64,000 bases of DNA from Alteromonas_E sp965248545 (GCA_965248545.1 OZ252110.1:930001-994000); one strand, 5' to 3'; shown: positions 34,785 to 44,716, numbered from the stretch's first letter. A program made the numbers and translations. The notes: generated by a model not told the origin, from the letters alone.

Positions 34785-35178
34785 CTAAGTTTCGTTTCAC
34801 AATTGCAGAACACTAGGGCTCATTCAGATAATCGAAATTTGCTCCTGGTTTAAATCGGACACCTGAAATGGAGCAACCTAATTTATATCGGAGCTTAACA
34901 CTGGGCGCTAATTGGTCAAAGACGCATGACGCTTCGGCGTATAGGTGATTGAACTGACCATGGCAAGGCTGTTTAGCCAGGGTCAGAGCGCAGCACATTG
35001 AAAAAGGTCGTTTCTTAGATAGTGAGTTAAGCCACTCTGCGCCGCCCGAATGACAGCTTATGAGAGCAAACCTGATGTTCGCACCTAAAAATCTGTACTT
35101 CCGCTCCTTGTCTTTTTCTGCCCTTCATCCGCATGATGTTTTGTCTGTCTACTGCAGCTCACATCTGTTTAGATATGA
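34785..35178. other. Intergenic region with no supported gene
   Basis: This stretch lies between the S41 peptidase start and the end of the second TonB-dependent receptor gene. Only short frames with improbable composition occur. It must hold the S41 promoter and the receptor's transcription end, but no clear hairpin with a T run is seen. Confidence 0.4.
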
Positions 35179-37233
35179 TCAAAAAGTCGACTGCAGTGTC
35201 AGTGTATATGTAGGCCGGATTTTTCTCTGTCGATAGTCGATTCTATCCACTATACCGTCAGCAATATCACCACTGTAAAAAGTGCGCAGATAGTTTTCCC
35301 TGTCTTTCAGTGGCCTTGCGATTACAAATCGCAGTCTGGTATTGGGATTGATGCTGTATTCAATGTATAAATCATCGATATCAATGATGTTGGTGCGAAC
35401 TTCTGATACCGTTCTATTCTGACTGAATCTGTAAGTACGCTTGTTCACGTCGAAACCATATACGATCCCTAGGCTTTTGATATCATGCCGAAAATCCAGT
35501 AAAAACGTTTCCTTGGGAATGCCATTTAGACGCCGCTCAACATTCAGAAACGGATCAACCATTTCTGTATCGCGAAGGCGGTAAGTGAATGTCACGCGGG
35601 CACTTTCTAAGCCGATAAAATCAAGATTACCACTGGCTTCAAAATCCAAACCCAGCCTCGTAGCATCACCAATATTACCAGTTCCTGAGCTACCATCCGC
35701 ATTACGCGTATCGGTAATAAAGTCGCTTATCTCATCCTTGAACAATTCAATCCCTATCGTGCCAGAGTCGTCGGCGAGACGGTGTTCGTAGGCAATCAGA
35801 TATTGCCATATTTTTTCTGGTTCGAGATCCGGATTGCCAAAATTGATGGTGTCATCGTCGGTGTTTCTCGTGGCGATAAAATTGCGCAAATTCAGTTGAG
35901 AAACCGAGCGCTCTGCAACAAAGCGAAACTGATTCTGTGCATCCATGTCAAAGCGCAACTCCATGCGTGGTTTCCAAAAGCCAAAAGAGCGCTGATTCTT
36001 CACGCCGATGGAGTCCTGTTTGATAGTGGATTCCTCTCGGATAAGTGCTGTCTGTAGGTGTAGGGCCTTAGCCAAATCAGCAGAATGAGTAGCAAAAAGT
36101 TCGTATCGGTCTTCTTGAATATTAGACGACTCAAACGTAGCTGAATCAAACGACTGCTGTGCATCTAATTCATTAAACGCTGCTTCAAATCCGAGGTCTA
36201 GAGTCTGTTCAGTAAAGATTGTAGTACTCAAATTCGTGCGTAGGATTTGTTCAAGCTCGTCAGACTTTTCAGCAAACGTAAACAAACGAACGGCATCTTG
36301 ACCCGTTATTTCATCCTGCTTAATAGTGTCATCATTGGACTTATTGTTAATCACAAAAATAGTTTTCAGCGTACTAAGATTACCAAGCTTCGTTTCATAG
36401 TCGCCACCAAATTCCCACGTTTGATCATCACGCGCGATATTTAGAGTTTCCTCAGCGAGCTGCAAGCCTGAGCTAAAATCAAATTGGTCTTCAAGGTTAT
36501 CTTCAGCTCGGCTTTCGTCTTCGAAAAGCCCGTTAAAACGGACAACGTCACCATTGCGGAACGAATACTGAAGGTTTGTTGTAATGCTGTTTGAATGCAA
36601 AATAAATTCGCGATTGATGATACGTATTTCTTCGCTCTGCCCTAATGGGTTCATCAGATCTTCGCTGAAATCTGTGGTCCGCAAAAAGCGGTCATGCTGC
36701 AAACTGACATCATATTCCAATTGTCCGCGACTGCCCGTCGCAGTCATCAGAAACTCGGGTTTGACTGATTGCTGATTGTTACCTGTCAGTCGAATCTCAG
36801 ATAAATAATTGGTGATATCACTGTCACTTGACTTGAGAATGACATTTATCAACACACCTTGACTGCGTATATCGAGTCCCTCAGCAGTGCCACGGATTAG
36901 GTCAATTCGCTCTACCTGACTCGCCTGAATACGACCCAGTCTCGTCTCCATATCGTTCGATTTGCCAGACATGCGTTTGCCATCAATCAGTATTTGCGCC
37001 CCAGTTGAACCTAATCCACGGGATTGTTGATTGTCATCCAAACTATTAAGGATACTGATACCACCAGGTACTAGGCGAATCATATCGGTCAGCGTGACTA
37101 CCTTGTATTGCACAAAGTATTCCTGAGCATAGGTTACGGTGGTATCGGTTTTAGATGCCTCTTGAGCTTGAACCGCCATACAAATAGACAAACTCAACAA
37201 CAAAGATATAGGCAGTCGCACAAGGTTATACAT
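35179..37233 (-). CDS. TonB-dependent receptor-like outer-membrane protein
   Basis: About 684 residues from the ATG at 37233, with a signal peptide (LPISLLLSLSICMAVQA) and then a plug domain (LTDMIRLVPGGISIL, GSTGAQILIDGKRMSGKS, VERIDLIRGTAEGLDIRSQGVLINVIL). The barrel ends YTLTLQSTF, with the terminal Phe of the outer-membrane assembly signal. The plug is of the small type seen in receptors with IDGKRMSGKS-like loops, whose ligands are mostly unknown. It is divergent from the beta-lactamase-fold gene, and an operon with it is excluded by orientation, though they may share control in 37234-37455. Confidence 0.88.
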   Translation of the reverse strand: MYNLVRLPISLLLSLSICMAVQAQEASKTDTTVTYAQEYFVQYKVVTLTDMIRLVPGGISILNSLDDNQQSRGLGSTGAQILIDGKRMSGKSNDMETRLGRIQASQVERIDLIRGTAEGLDIRSQGVLINVILKSSDSDITNYLSEIRLTGNNQQSVKPEFLMTATGSRGQLEYDVSLQHDRFLRTTDFSEDLMNPLGQSEEIRIINREFILHSNSITTNLQYSFRNGDVVRFNGLFEDESRAEDNLEDQFDFSSGLQLAEETLNIARDDQTWEFGGDYETKLGNLSTLKTIFVINNKSNDDTIKQDEITGQDAVRLFTFAEKSDELEQILRTNLSTTIFTEQTLDLGFEAAFNELDAQQSFDSATFESSNIQEDRYELFATHSADLAKALHLQTALIREESTIKQDSIGVKNQRSFGFWKPRMELRFDMDAQNQFRFVAERSVSQLNLRNFIATRNTDDDTINFGNPDLEPEKIWQYLIAYEHRLADDSGTIGIELFKDEISDFITDTRNADGSSGTGNIGDATRLGLDFEASGNLDFIGLESARVTFTYRLRDTEMVDPFLNVERRLNGIPKETFLLDFRHDIKSLGIVYGFDVNKRTYRFSQNRTVSEVRTNIIDIDDLYIEYSINPNTRLRFVIARPLKDRENYLRTFYSGDIADGIVDRIDYRQRKIRPTYTLTLQSTF

Positions 37234-37455
37234 TCTGAACCACACACCCCAGGGTCGAAAAATTAGTTAGTTATCGTGGGCTAGATTACGAGAATTATTG
37301 AAAGTCGGTTTAAAACGATAGGTACGTTGTGTGCAATGGCCAGGCTTTTCGTTAATTGTTGCTGAATCAAAACGTCAGTAATTTACTAAATCCGCTATCC
37401 ATAAAACAAACGTATCGCTATCATAATCGCAACGTTTGACTACAAAGCGCACGTT

Positions 37456-38718
37456 ATGCAAAAGCATTTCAAACTACTCTTCATTGCCGCAATGGTATTG
37501 CCATTATATGCAGCGACGGGCCAACCCATAACGACTCTTAGTCAACATAAAACCCATTTTCAAGATTTCAAACTAGCGTCATTTTATTTTGGGGGTGAGC
37601 AAACGCGTTTTGTCTGGCTCAACATGCCCGCCTTTTTTAAACACGCTAGTATTTCTGCTCATCAATCCTTATCGCTAGGTCGAAAAGACGATCTTGAGTT
37701 TGCACAAACGCGCATACTCGTTAAAGGTGAAGAACAGTCATTGGATGCATACGTAAAGTCGGACAAGCGCATCGACAGTGTTGTCGTAGTTCACCAAGGT
37801 AATATTATTTTTCAGCACTACAATTCACATCAGGCCTGGGATCGTCACATTGTGTGGTCGGTAACCAAAGTAATAGTATCGGCGGCGTTGGCTGAATTAG
37901 CGAATCAGCAAAAAGTCGATCTCTCTGCACCGGTAAAAACATATTTGCCTACTTTTTCAGCGTCCGATTGGGGACAGAAATCGGTTCAGGAAGTCGCGGA
38001 CATGCAGTCAAAAATGGACTGTAACGACAGCCAAGGATTTGATAATCCACAGAACTGCGTCTACCGTGTTGACGAGATATTTAACATCATGCCGCAAAAA
38101 AGTGCATCACTCAGCAGCGCTAAAGAGTACTTAAAAACGATAAAAGAAGACCCCTCTGCCACACCCTATACCGAGTACAATTCTGCGAACACTCTTATCT
38201 TAGGATTCATAGTTGAAGCCGTAACCCAAAAACCATTACACGAAGCTTTGGCGGAGCTTATCTGGCGACCAATGGGAGCGGAAGCGGATGGTTTGATGAT
38301 GATTAATCGCTTCGGTGAGTTATATGCTGGTGGTGGTATCAGTGCCAGACTAAACGATATTGCACGCTTTGGCATGTTGTTTACTGCGAGTGCGCATACA
38401 CCGTTGATACTCGATAAAAAGGCTTATGGACTTGGCGATATGCATCAGCCTGATTCCTTTTCAGTCGCCCGTAAACAAAGCCTTAACAAACTATTCAATG
38501 GCGACCCACCGCAACATAGCAAAATGCAGTGGGATCTAATTTGGTCAGATGGTGATATGTACAAAGACGGCTTCTCAGGTCAGGGCATTTATGTGTCACC
38601 CGCCAATGATTTTGTTATGGCATGGTTTGGTACGGCTGATACAAATTTCAACAAACACCATTTATTACCCATCGCTCGACAGCTGTCGATCCAATTTGCA
38701 CAAGCTCAATTGCAATAA
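37456..38718 (+). CDS. Exported serine hydrolase of the beta-lactamase (class C) fold
   Basis: A 420-residue protein with a signal peptide (LLFIAAMVLPLYAATG). The catalytic motifs of the penicillin-binding transpeptidase/class C family are visible: Ser135-x-x-Lys138 in WSVTKVIV, the Tyr-x-Asn motif in TEYNSANTLILG near residue 240, and a C-terminal GFSGQGIYVSP in place of KTG. Relatives include esterases, D-aminopeptidases and 6-aminohexanoate hydrolases, so true beta-lactamase activity should not be assumed. It precedes the amidohydrolase pair on the same strand with a gap of about 150 bases. Confidence 0.85.
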   Translation: MQKHFKLLFIAAMVLPLYAATGQPITTLSQHKTHFQDFKLASFYFGGEQTRFVWLNMPAFFKHASISAHQSLSLGRKDDLEFAQTRILVKGEEQSLDAYVKSDKRIDSVVVVHQGNIIFQHYNSHQAWDRHIVWSVTKVIVSAALAELANQQKVDLSAPVKTYLPTFSASDWGQKSVQEVADMQSKMDCNDSQGFDNPQNCVYRVDEIFNIMPQKSASLSSAKEYLKTIKEDPSATPYTEYNSANTLILGFIVEAVTQKPLHEALAELIWRPMGAEADGLMMINRFGELYAGGGISARLNDIARFGMLFTASAHTPLILDKKAYGLGDMHQPDSFSVARKQSLNKLFNGDPPQHSKMQWDLIWSDGDMYKDGFSGQGIYVSPANDFVMAWFGTADTNFNKHHLLPIARQLSIQFAQAQLQ

Positions 38719-38865
38719 CGTTAGTTGAACTCGCGGCTGAGTATTTGCGTATAGCATTGTACTGACAAGTGTTAGTTCGGTTGCTAATCTTGAAAGCGAA
38801 CCATGCGGCAGTCGCGCTTCAACATCGACGGTCCGCGAACAACAATAATGATAATAGGAAGCACC

Positions 38866-40287
38866 ATGACCACCTCACCCCAAAGGAAAGCTTTGGTCTT
38901 GTCGTTAGTTTCTGTCGCCTTGCTCGTCGGTTGCGGTGGCGAAGAAAAATCTTCTGATAAGACGCAAAAACCCAAATTTGAAATAGACAAAGATCCCTAT
39001 CCCAGCACTTATCACCCGGTTCCTGGGGTCGCCACGCTCATCACCAATGTGACAATACTCGACGGTATTGGCGGTAAAATTGAAAATGGTAGTGTCTTTT
39101 TCAAAGACGGGGTAATAGTTGAAATTGGTACAGACATCGAAGCGCCACAAGACGCCAACATCATCGATGGTCAGGGTAAATGGGTAACACCCGGAATTAT
39201 CGATACGCACAGTCATTTGGGTGTGTACCCTTCTCCTTCCGTTCAATCTCACTCAGATGGAAACGAAATGACGCGCCCTGTGACGGCAGAGGTCCACGCT
39301 GAGCATGCGATTTGGCCGCATGACCCTGGGTTTCAACGAGCGTTGGCAGGCGGTGTTACGGCAATGCAAATTCTACCGGGCTCCGCCAACTTGTTTGGCG
39401 GCCGGACGGTCACGTTAAAAAACGTACCAGATCGCACCATGCAAGATATGAAGTTCCCTGGTGCCCCCTATGGGATCAAAATGGCCTGTGGTGAAAATCC
39501 AAAACGTGTGTATGGCAACAAGGGCGGCCCTATGACCCGAATGGGGAATGTCGCTGGGTATCGCCAAGCGTGGTCAGACGCTCAGAATTACCAACGCACA
39601 TGGGACCAGTACTACGCCGATCATGAAGCAGGTAAAGATCCGAAAGTCCCCAAGCGCGACCTCAAAATGGAAACCTTAGTCGGTGTATTGGAAGGCGAAA
39701 TTATCGTCCATATGCATTGTTATCGAGCAGACGAAATGACAGTCATGATGGATGTAATGAAGGAGTTTGATTATCAAATTGGTTCATTCCACCATGCCAT
39801 TGAGTCATACAAGATCGCTGACAAGCTCGCTGCAAACAATGTTTGCTCGTCAATGTGGGCCGACTGGTGGGGCTTCAAAATGGAAGCTTATGACACCGTC
39901 AAAGAGAACATTCCAATGGTACACAGTGCTGGTGCCTGCGCCGTTGTCCACTCCGACAGCGACTTGGGCATTCAGCGTTTGAACCAAGAGGCAGCCAAAG
40001 CATGGGCTGACGGAAGACGCGCGGGTATTGAAATTAGTCAAGCAGATGCTTGGCAATGGTTGTCAGCCAATCCGGCAAAATCATTGGGTATCTTTGCGCA
40101 GACTGGCTCATTGGAAAACGGTAAACACGCCGATCTTGTACTCTGGAGTGGAGACCCCTTCTCTACCTACACGCAAGCAGAAAGAGTTTATATTGATGGT
40201 GGCTTGATATTCGACCGAGCCGCGCCAGACAGTTGGCCGGTGAGCGATTTCGAGTTAGGTCAAGTGGGTGAAGGAGACGCAAAATGA
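38866..40287 (+). CDS. Lipoprotein amidohydrolase (imidazolonepropionase-like)
   Basis: A 473-residue protein starting at the ATG at 38866, with AGGAAG five bases upstream. The signal peptide ends in the lipobox LLVGC, so it is a lipoprotein. The amidohydrolase metal motif HSH occurs in GIIDTHSHLGVYPSP, and further histidines follow (VHAEHAIWPH, VHMHCY, SFHHAIES), with a late HSDSD. This is the COG1228-type fold that hydrolyses cyclic amides, peptides or related compounds. Its stop overlaps the next start by four bases, so the two amidohydrolases are translated together. Confidence 0.87.
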   Translation: MTTSPQRKALVLSLVSVALLVGCGGEEKSSDKTQKPKFEIDKDPYPSTYHPVPGVATLITNVTILDGIGGKIENGSVFFKDGVIVEIGTDIEAPQDANIIDGQGKWVTPGIIDTHSHLGVYPSPSVQSHSDGNEMTRPVTAEVHAEHAIWPHDPGFQRALAGGVTAMQILPGSANLFGGRTVTLKNVPDRTMQDMKFPGAPYGIKMACGENPKRVYGNKGGPMTRMGNVAGYRQAWSDAQNYQRTWDQYYADHEAGKDPKVPKRDLKMETLVGVLEGEIIVHMHCYRADEMTVMMDVMKEFDYQIGSFHHAIESYKIADKLAANNVCSSMWADWWGFKMEAYDTVKENIPMVHSAGACAVVHSDSDLGIQRLNQEAAKAWADGRRAGIEISQADAWQWLSANPAKSLGIFAQTGSLENGKHADLVLWSGDPFSTYTQAERVYIDGGLIFDRAAPDSWPVSDFELGQVGEGDAK

Positions 40288-41585
40288 AAACTTGGATCAT
40301 AGTGCTAAGCACACTCATCTTCACTTCATTGGCCTCAGCCCAACAAACGGCCATTGTTGGTGGCAAAGTCCACACGATGGGTCCGATGGGTACTATCGAA
40401 AATGGAGCCGTGCTCATTAGTGATGGCCAGATCGTCTCAGTTGTAAACGCAGACGCAGTCCCCAATGGTTACACGGTAATAGATGCCAGCGGGAAAATTG
40501 TCACGCCAGGCTTATTCGGTGCGTTGACCTCAATTGGCCTTGTAGAAGTCGGTATGTCAGCAGGCTCAGTAGATAGCTCCGTCGTGCATGGTAAAGAGCG
40601 CGCTAATCCAGTCTCCAGTGTCGGTGCTGCATTAGACGTTCAATACGGCTTTAATCCAGATTCAACGCTTATCCCTATTTCACGTGTAGAAGGTGTTACA
40701 ACAGTCGCCACTGGTATAAGTCGTGCGGATTACATGTTTAATGGCCAAGGTGCAATTGCGTCGCTCAGCGGCAAACCGGAATCCTTGCTCAAGGCGAATG
40801 CATTTATGCATGTCGATGTCAGCAATAATGTTTCGGATAGCCACGGTGGTAGTCGGGCGGCGTTGTGGGTTGCGCTTGAACAGTCGTTTGCTGAAGCGCG
40901 CTCGATTTTGCAAGTAAAAGGTTTTGCTGCCTACATGCCGCGCATGGAGTGGCATGGTATGACGACTCGCCCCGATGCAGAGGCATTGTTGAAAGTCGTC
41001 AATGGTGACATGCCATTGTTATTTGCAGCTGATCGAGCGGCCGATATTCGCCAAGTGATCGCGTTCAAAAAGCGCAATCCGAGTATGAATATTGTAATCG
41101 TCAGTGCAATAGAAGGCTGGCGAGTTGCGAATGAACTCGCATCAGCCAACGTCGGCGTAATATTGAGCCCCGAAAATAACCTGCCGGGCGGTTTTGACCA
41201 AATCGGCGCTACCCTTGCCAATGCTGGTCGCTTACATCAAGCCGGTGTCGCAGTTTCAATCGGTATGGAAACCCACAACATTCGTTTAGCGACACAACAC
41301 GCTGGTAACGCCGTTGCAAATGGTCTCCCTTGGGAGGCTGGCCTGGCAGCAGTCACAATCAATCCTGCACGCCTGTACGGAGTCGATGACCGTGTTGGTA
41401 GTTTGGAGTCGGGTAAAGCTGCGAATCTTGTTATTTGGTCTGGTGATCCATTGGAAGTTACCAGTCATGCTGAACATGTCTTTATTGACGGACAACGCAT
41501 GAGTACAGATTCTCGCCAACACAAACTTCGCGATCGCTATATGAATTTGACGAGTGACTCGCCAATGACACATATCCGGCCATAA
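40284..41585 (+). CDS. Exported amidohydrolase-fold protein lacking the HxH motif
   Basis: A 433-residue protein with a signal peptide (TWIIVLSTLIFTSLASAQQ). The overall pattern is that of an amidohydrolase (AIVGGKVHTMGPMGTIENGAVLI, KIVTPGLFGALTSIGLVEVG, SLESGKAANLVIWSGDPLE), but the HxH metal motif after KIVTPG is replaced by FGALTS. It may be inactive or use other ligands, perhaps pairing with the preceding lipoprotein as a heteromer. A strong terminator follows at 41597-41621. Confidence 0.85.
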   Translation: MKTWIIVLSTLIFTSLASAQQTAIVGGKVHTMGPMGTIENGAVLISDGQIVSVVNADAVPNGYTVIDASGKIVTPGLFGALTSIGLVEVGMSAGSVDSSVVHGKERANPVSSVGAALDVQYGFNPDSTLIPISRVEGVTTVATGISRADYMFNGQGAIASLSGKPESLLKANAFMHVDVSNNVSDSHGGSRAALWVALEQSFAEARSILQVKGFAAYMPRMEWHGMTTRPDAEALLKVVNGDMPLLFAADRAADIRQVIAFKKRNPSMNIVIVSAIEGWRVANELASANVGVILSPENNLPGGFDQIGATLANAGRLHQAGVAVSIGMETHNIRLATQHAGNAVANGLPWEAGLAAVTINPARLYGVDDRVGSLESGKAANLVIWSGDPLEVTSHAEHVFIDGQRMSTDSRQHKLRDRYMNLTSDSPMTHIRP

Positions 41586-41596
41586 ATAGGATAGTT

Positions 41597-41621
41597 AAAG
41601 CCCGCATTTGCGGGCTTTTTT
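41597..41621 (+). terminator. Terminator of the amidohydrolase operon
   Basis: A GCCCGC/GCGGGC stem extended by AAA/TTT with a four-base loop and six T follows the stop at 41585 by eleven bases. Confidence 0.93.
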
Positions 41622-41655
41622 GTGGCAGCTAGCCTCAGACGAGGTGGGCTGCGAG

Positions 41656-42879
41656 CTAAACCAAAATTTCAAACCCAATCGGCACACTGCAACACAACGT
41701 GGCGACTAATAACCTGCGGTCAAATGCTTTGCTTTTCCCTTTGATGGAAATACCAAAAAATGGATGTAGCACAGTGTGTCGCTCAATTAACATTAACACC
41801 AACAAGCACGCAGCCAGCGCAGCGATAGTGCTCAACAAGAAGTGTTGATAGCCAGCCAGCATTGGCAGGAAGTGGCTGATCGAATATGCAACAAGAATGC
41901 TCAAGGTTTGATGCACGATATACAAAGGGAAAACCAGAGGATTTAAGCGTTGGATAACTGCATAGGGGACATTGAACCAGCGGTAGATGGATGCCATCAC
42001 GGCGATTGGCATAATCGTCCGGTTGAGAACATACAAGACTTCAGTCGTCATCCGAGCCCATTCAGAGGCATTTTCATCTTTCCAAACGTAAGCATAGCCA
42101 AATTGCAAAGTCAGTAAGCTGACCACTGCGATTAACGCCAGAGGCTTGGCATAGTGACTTGCCTGCGCCCAAAAGCTCTTTAAGCGACCAAACAACAAAC
42201 CGGTAAAAAACCAGACAAAACCGTACCACTCACGAACATCATTACCCGTTTGCGTGTAATGGATAAGCAGCACCAGTGAAAAAAAACCTACCAGAATGAG
42301 TGGCATTTTAGCGCCCAACACATTGACGCAACGCACACCTAATTTGGACCTCAATAGTGGATAGATGATGATGGCCAGCAATGTAAATTGCCACAAAGAC
42401 CGCAAGTACCACAAGTGATTGACGTCGAGACTAGGCCAGATGCCGGGCTCAAAGTTAGTAAACAAAGCACCTTGGTCAAAGAAAAGTGCATAGGTAAACT
42501 GGCCATAATGTAATGGCATTTCTCCGGCTTGCTTCATTTCAACAAACAACTGCGGCGGGACGATAAACAAAACGCCAATTAAAAGAGGGAACAATAGCTG
42601 TGATGAGCGAGTCAGCAATGCCTTGGGAATGGTTATTTTGCTAAGCATAAAGCTCAGCGCTATGCCAGAAATCAACCACAGTAGACCCATTCGCCAAGGA
42701 GAGGTGATAATCATAAGGTGTTGAAGCCATACCCAGTCAGTTTCAACTTTGTAATGAAACCCCCATTCGGGAACATAAATCATAAAATGGTGATAGAACA
42801 CCAGGACAATGATGGCCATTACCCTCAATGTGTCGATGGCTGGAATCCGATTCTCAACGTAAATCTGTGGTGTAGTCAT
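41656..42879 (-). CDS. Acyltransferase 3-family membrane protein
   Basis: A 407-residue integral membrane protein with about ten helices. The N-terminus IPAIDTLRVMAIIVLVFYHHF shows the acyltransferase 3 signature with the conserved Arg and His (the RVMAIIVLVFYHH region). GMRMGLLWLISG-like WRMGLLWLISGIALSF and the C-terminal NPLVFPLYIVHQTLSI are also typical. The family transfers acetyl or succinyl groups to surface glycans, peptidoglycan or small molecules; the acceptor is unknown. It is divergent from a LytTR regulator gene, suggesting it is that regulator's target. Confidence 0.88.
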   Translation of the reverse strand: MTTPQIYVENRIPAIDTLRVMAIIVLVFYHHFMIYVPEWGFHYKVETDWVWLQHLMIITSPWRMGLLWLISGIALSFMLSKITIPKALLTRSSQLLFPLLIGVLFIVPPQLFVEMKQAGEMPLHYGQFTYALFFDQGALFTNFEPGIWPSLDVNHLWYLRSLWQFTLLAIIIYPLLRSKLGVRCVNVLGAKMPLILVGFFSLVLLIHYTQTGNDVREWYGFVWFFTGLLFGRLKSFWAQASHYAKPLALIAVVSLLTLQFGYAYVWKDENASEWARMTTEVLYVLNRTIMPIAVMASIYRWFNVPYAVIQRLNPLVFPLYIVHQTLSILVAYSISHFLPMLAGYQHFLLSTIAALAACLLVLMLIERHTVLHPFFGISIKGKSKAFDRRLLVATLCCSVPIGFEILV

Positions 42880-43002
42880 GCTGAACTTTCCTTTAGAATG
42901 AGAGGCAACTTATAACTCAGGTAACGTCGGCAGATTTCACTAACACATTGTTTTGATTGCCAAATGTGATAAGCGGTGGAATATAGGGACAAACGAATTG
43001 CG

Positions 43003-43887
43003 ATGACCATTAGCAAACAGTGGGTACAAGAAAACAAAACCGTTCTCGAACTAGTATTATTGTTTTTGTATTTCACTATCAACGGCATCATCAACGCCAC
43101 GACAGTTCTGATGGAAGATGTGAGAGATGGAGTTTATTCAGTTGCGCAATGGGAACCCTTTGTATGGGAACTATCCAGTGCCTACTCGACCTTACTCTTA
43201 ATCCCCGCAATTGCCTACTTTACACAACACTATCGATGGCAATGGAAGCACCCTGTACACACCCTGGCAAAGTATTTAGGCGCTGCCGTGGTATTTTGTT
43301 TACTACACGTAACGTTGATGGTGCTTTTTAGAGAACTGGTTTACGAATTTACCTCGCTGGAATATCACTTCGCGACGGATCCTCGCTCTTTGCTGTTCGA
43401 GCTTCTTTACGAAATGCGTAAAGATATCTGGAGTTTTTTCTTTTTTATCATTGCGATTGAGTTATATCGGTATTCGATAAATCAGTGGTTTGGCGAAGCG
43501 AAGCCGATATTTGAATTGCCAAGTGAGTCAGAACCTCAAGATATCCAACCTTTGCCAGAAATCTTACTGGTCAAGAAGATGGGCAAGGAGTTTTTGATTA
43601 GAACACGCGAGATTCAATGGGCAGAGTCGGCGGGGAATTACCTAAACCTTCGCGTAAACAATGAGGTTTACCCCATGCGGACGACCTTGACTGAGTTTGC
43701 GAGTCAGTCGTCTTCGCATGGGTTTATTCGCACACACCGCTCACAGATTATTAACGTTGCATGGATCAATCACATTGAGAAACTGCCTTCTGGCGATGCC
43801 AATATCGAGATGCGAGATGGTGCGTCACTCAAACTCTCTAGACGCTATAAAAGTGACTTCGAGTCCTTCATATCATCACAGGTCTAG
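43003..43887 (+). CDS. Membrane-bound LytTR-family transcription regulator
   Basis: About 294 residues from the ATG at 43003; a GTG at 42976 is an alternative. Four predicted helices fill the N-terminal half (LVLLFLYFTINGIINATTVL, STLLLIPAIAYF, YLGAAVVFCLLHVTLMVLF, DIWSFFFFIIAIELYRY). From about residue 185 a LytTR DNA-binding domain follows: LLVKKMGKEFLIRTREIQWAES, GNYLNLRVNNEVYPMR, FIRTHRSQIINVAWINHIEKL and LKLSRRYKSDFE. Membrane LytTR proteins can sense signals without a partner kinase. It is divergent from the acyltransferase gene across 42880-43002. Confidence 0.87.
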   Translation: MTISKQWVQENKTVLELVLLFLYFTINGIINATTVLMEDVRDGVYSVAQWEPFVWELSSAYSTLLLIPAIAYFTQHYRWQWKHPVHTLAKYLGAAVVFCLLHVTLMVLFRELVYEFTSLEYHFATDPRSLLFELLYEMRKDIWSFFFFIIAIELYRYSINQWFGEAKPIFELPSESEPQDIQPLPEILLVKKMGKEFLIRTREIQWAESAGNYLNLRVNNEVYPMRTTLTEFASQSSSHGFIRTHRSQIINVAWINHIEKLPSGDANIEMRDGASLKLSRRYKSDFESFISSQV

Positions 43888-43923
43888 CGCAGTTTTCGCC
43901 AACAGATGAACCAGTAGCCAGAC

Positions 43924-44604
43924 TTAATTGGCAATCACTGTGGAGGTCATTGCCGGTAGTATCGCAGTCATGATGATAACCATCTGGCAAGCCTCTATCA
44001 CTTCTTTGGTCGCTGCGCCAACGACATCACCTTTTGCTATGCGCTCTATTCTCTCTTTGTATTGTTTCAAAAAAGCTTTATCGAAGTGCTTCTTAAGCAA
44101 TCCAGAGCTCTGTAATAGTGACATCAATACAACCATTCGAGGCATAACTTCATTGCCTTTATGCGTGATCATTTCGTGCAGTGCCTGTTTGATCTGCTGC
44201 TCTGGCACAGGGTTTACTTCAGGATAAACTTGGCGAGTAAATACCAACAAAATTTTGTCCTGCTCCACTTTAAGTATGCCCGCGTCACAGAGTGAACGCG
44301 CGACCTCGTGTTTAAGATTTTTCTGCCCCGCTATTTTAACGACTGCGTTTTTTATCTTCAGAGGTTTGCTGGCACGCTTTAGTAAATCGAGCGTATCAGA
44401 TAAGATTTTATCGCTCCCCCCTAAAGATGTTATCACCGATACGCGCTTGTCTTTGCCTGTAACCGTTACACAGCCTTGTAGCATCAGCTCGGCGAATATG
44501 GCACCGGCCAATAGATGTTCGATAAATTCGGCTTGAAATGTCCCTTTATCATCATGAATGGCAAGTAGCGCAACTTGTTGATATACCGGTAAATTGACAG
44601 ACAT
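43924..44604 (-). CDS. GPP34 (GOLPH3-like) family protein
   Basis: A 226-residue soluble protein from the ATG at 44604, with AGGAGG five bases upstream. The sequence is mostly helical and has the GPP34 layout: QVALLAIHDDKGTF, AGAIFAELMLQGCVTV, a central LKHEVARSLCDAGILKVEQDK, and late VEACQMVIIMTAILPAM. In eukaryotes the family binds PI4P on Golgi membranes; bacterial members are mostly uncharacterised, and some sit near secondary metabolism genes. It lies downstream of the mrp operon on the same strand but beyond a hairpin. Confidence 0.8.
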   Translation of the reverse strand: MSVNLPVYQQVALLAIHDDKGTFQAEFIEHLLAGAIFAELMLQGCVTVTGKDKRVSVITSLGGSDKILSDTLDLLKRASKPLKIKNAVVKIAGQKNLKHEVARSLCDAGILKVEQDKILLVFTRQVYPEVNPVPEQQIKQALHEMITHKGNEVMPRMVVLMSLLQSSGLLKKHFDKAFLKQYKERIERIAKGDVVGAATKEVIEACQMVIIMTAILPAMTSTVIAN

Positions 44605-44688
44605 GGTTCCTCCTAACAGAGCTGCCTTATGCAAAACCAGAGTATCAATTGCAAAGATATGTCGCTAGCGGAAAACTGTTAGCAAGTG

Positions 44689-44716
44689 TGAGCGGTCGCG
44701 TGAATATGACCGCTCA
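44689..44716. terminator. Hairpin at the 3' end of the mrp operon
   Basis: TGAGCGGTC and GACCGCTCA (44689-44697, 44708-44716) form a perfect nine-base stem that overlaps the mrpG stop. There is no T run, so it may be a 3'-end stabilising hairpin rather than an intrinsic terminator. Confidence 0.45.

Noticed and set aside
34813..34998. A 61-codon minus-strand frame upstream of the S41 peptidase gene
   Set aside because: No ribosome site, no hydrophobic pattern and no recognisable motif; probably chance.
37405..37440. Fur box upstream of the second TonB receptor
   Set aside because: Only partial matches to the 19-bp consensus are present, too weak to support iron control.
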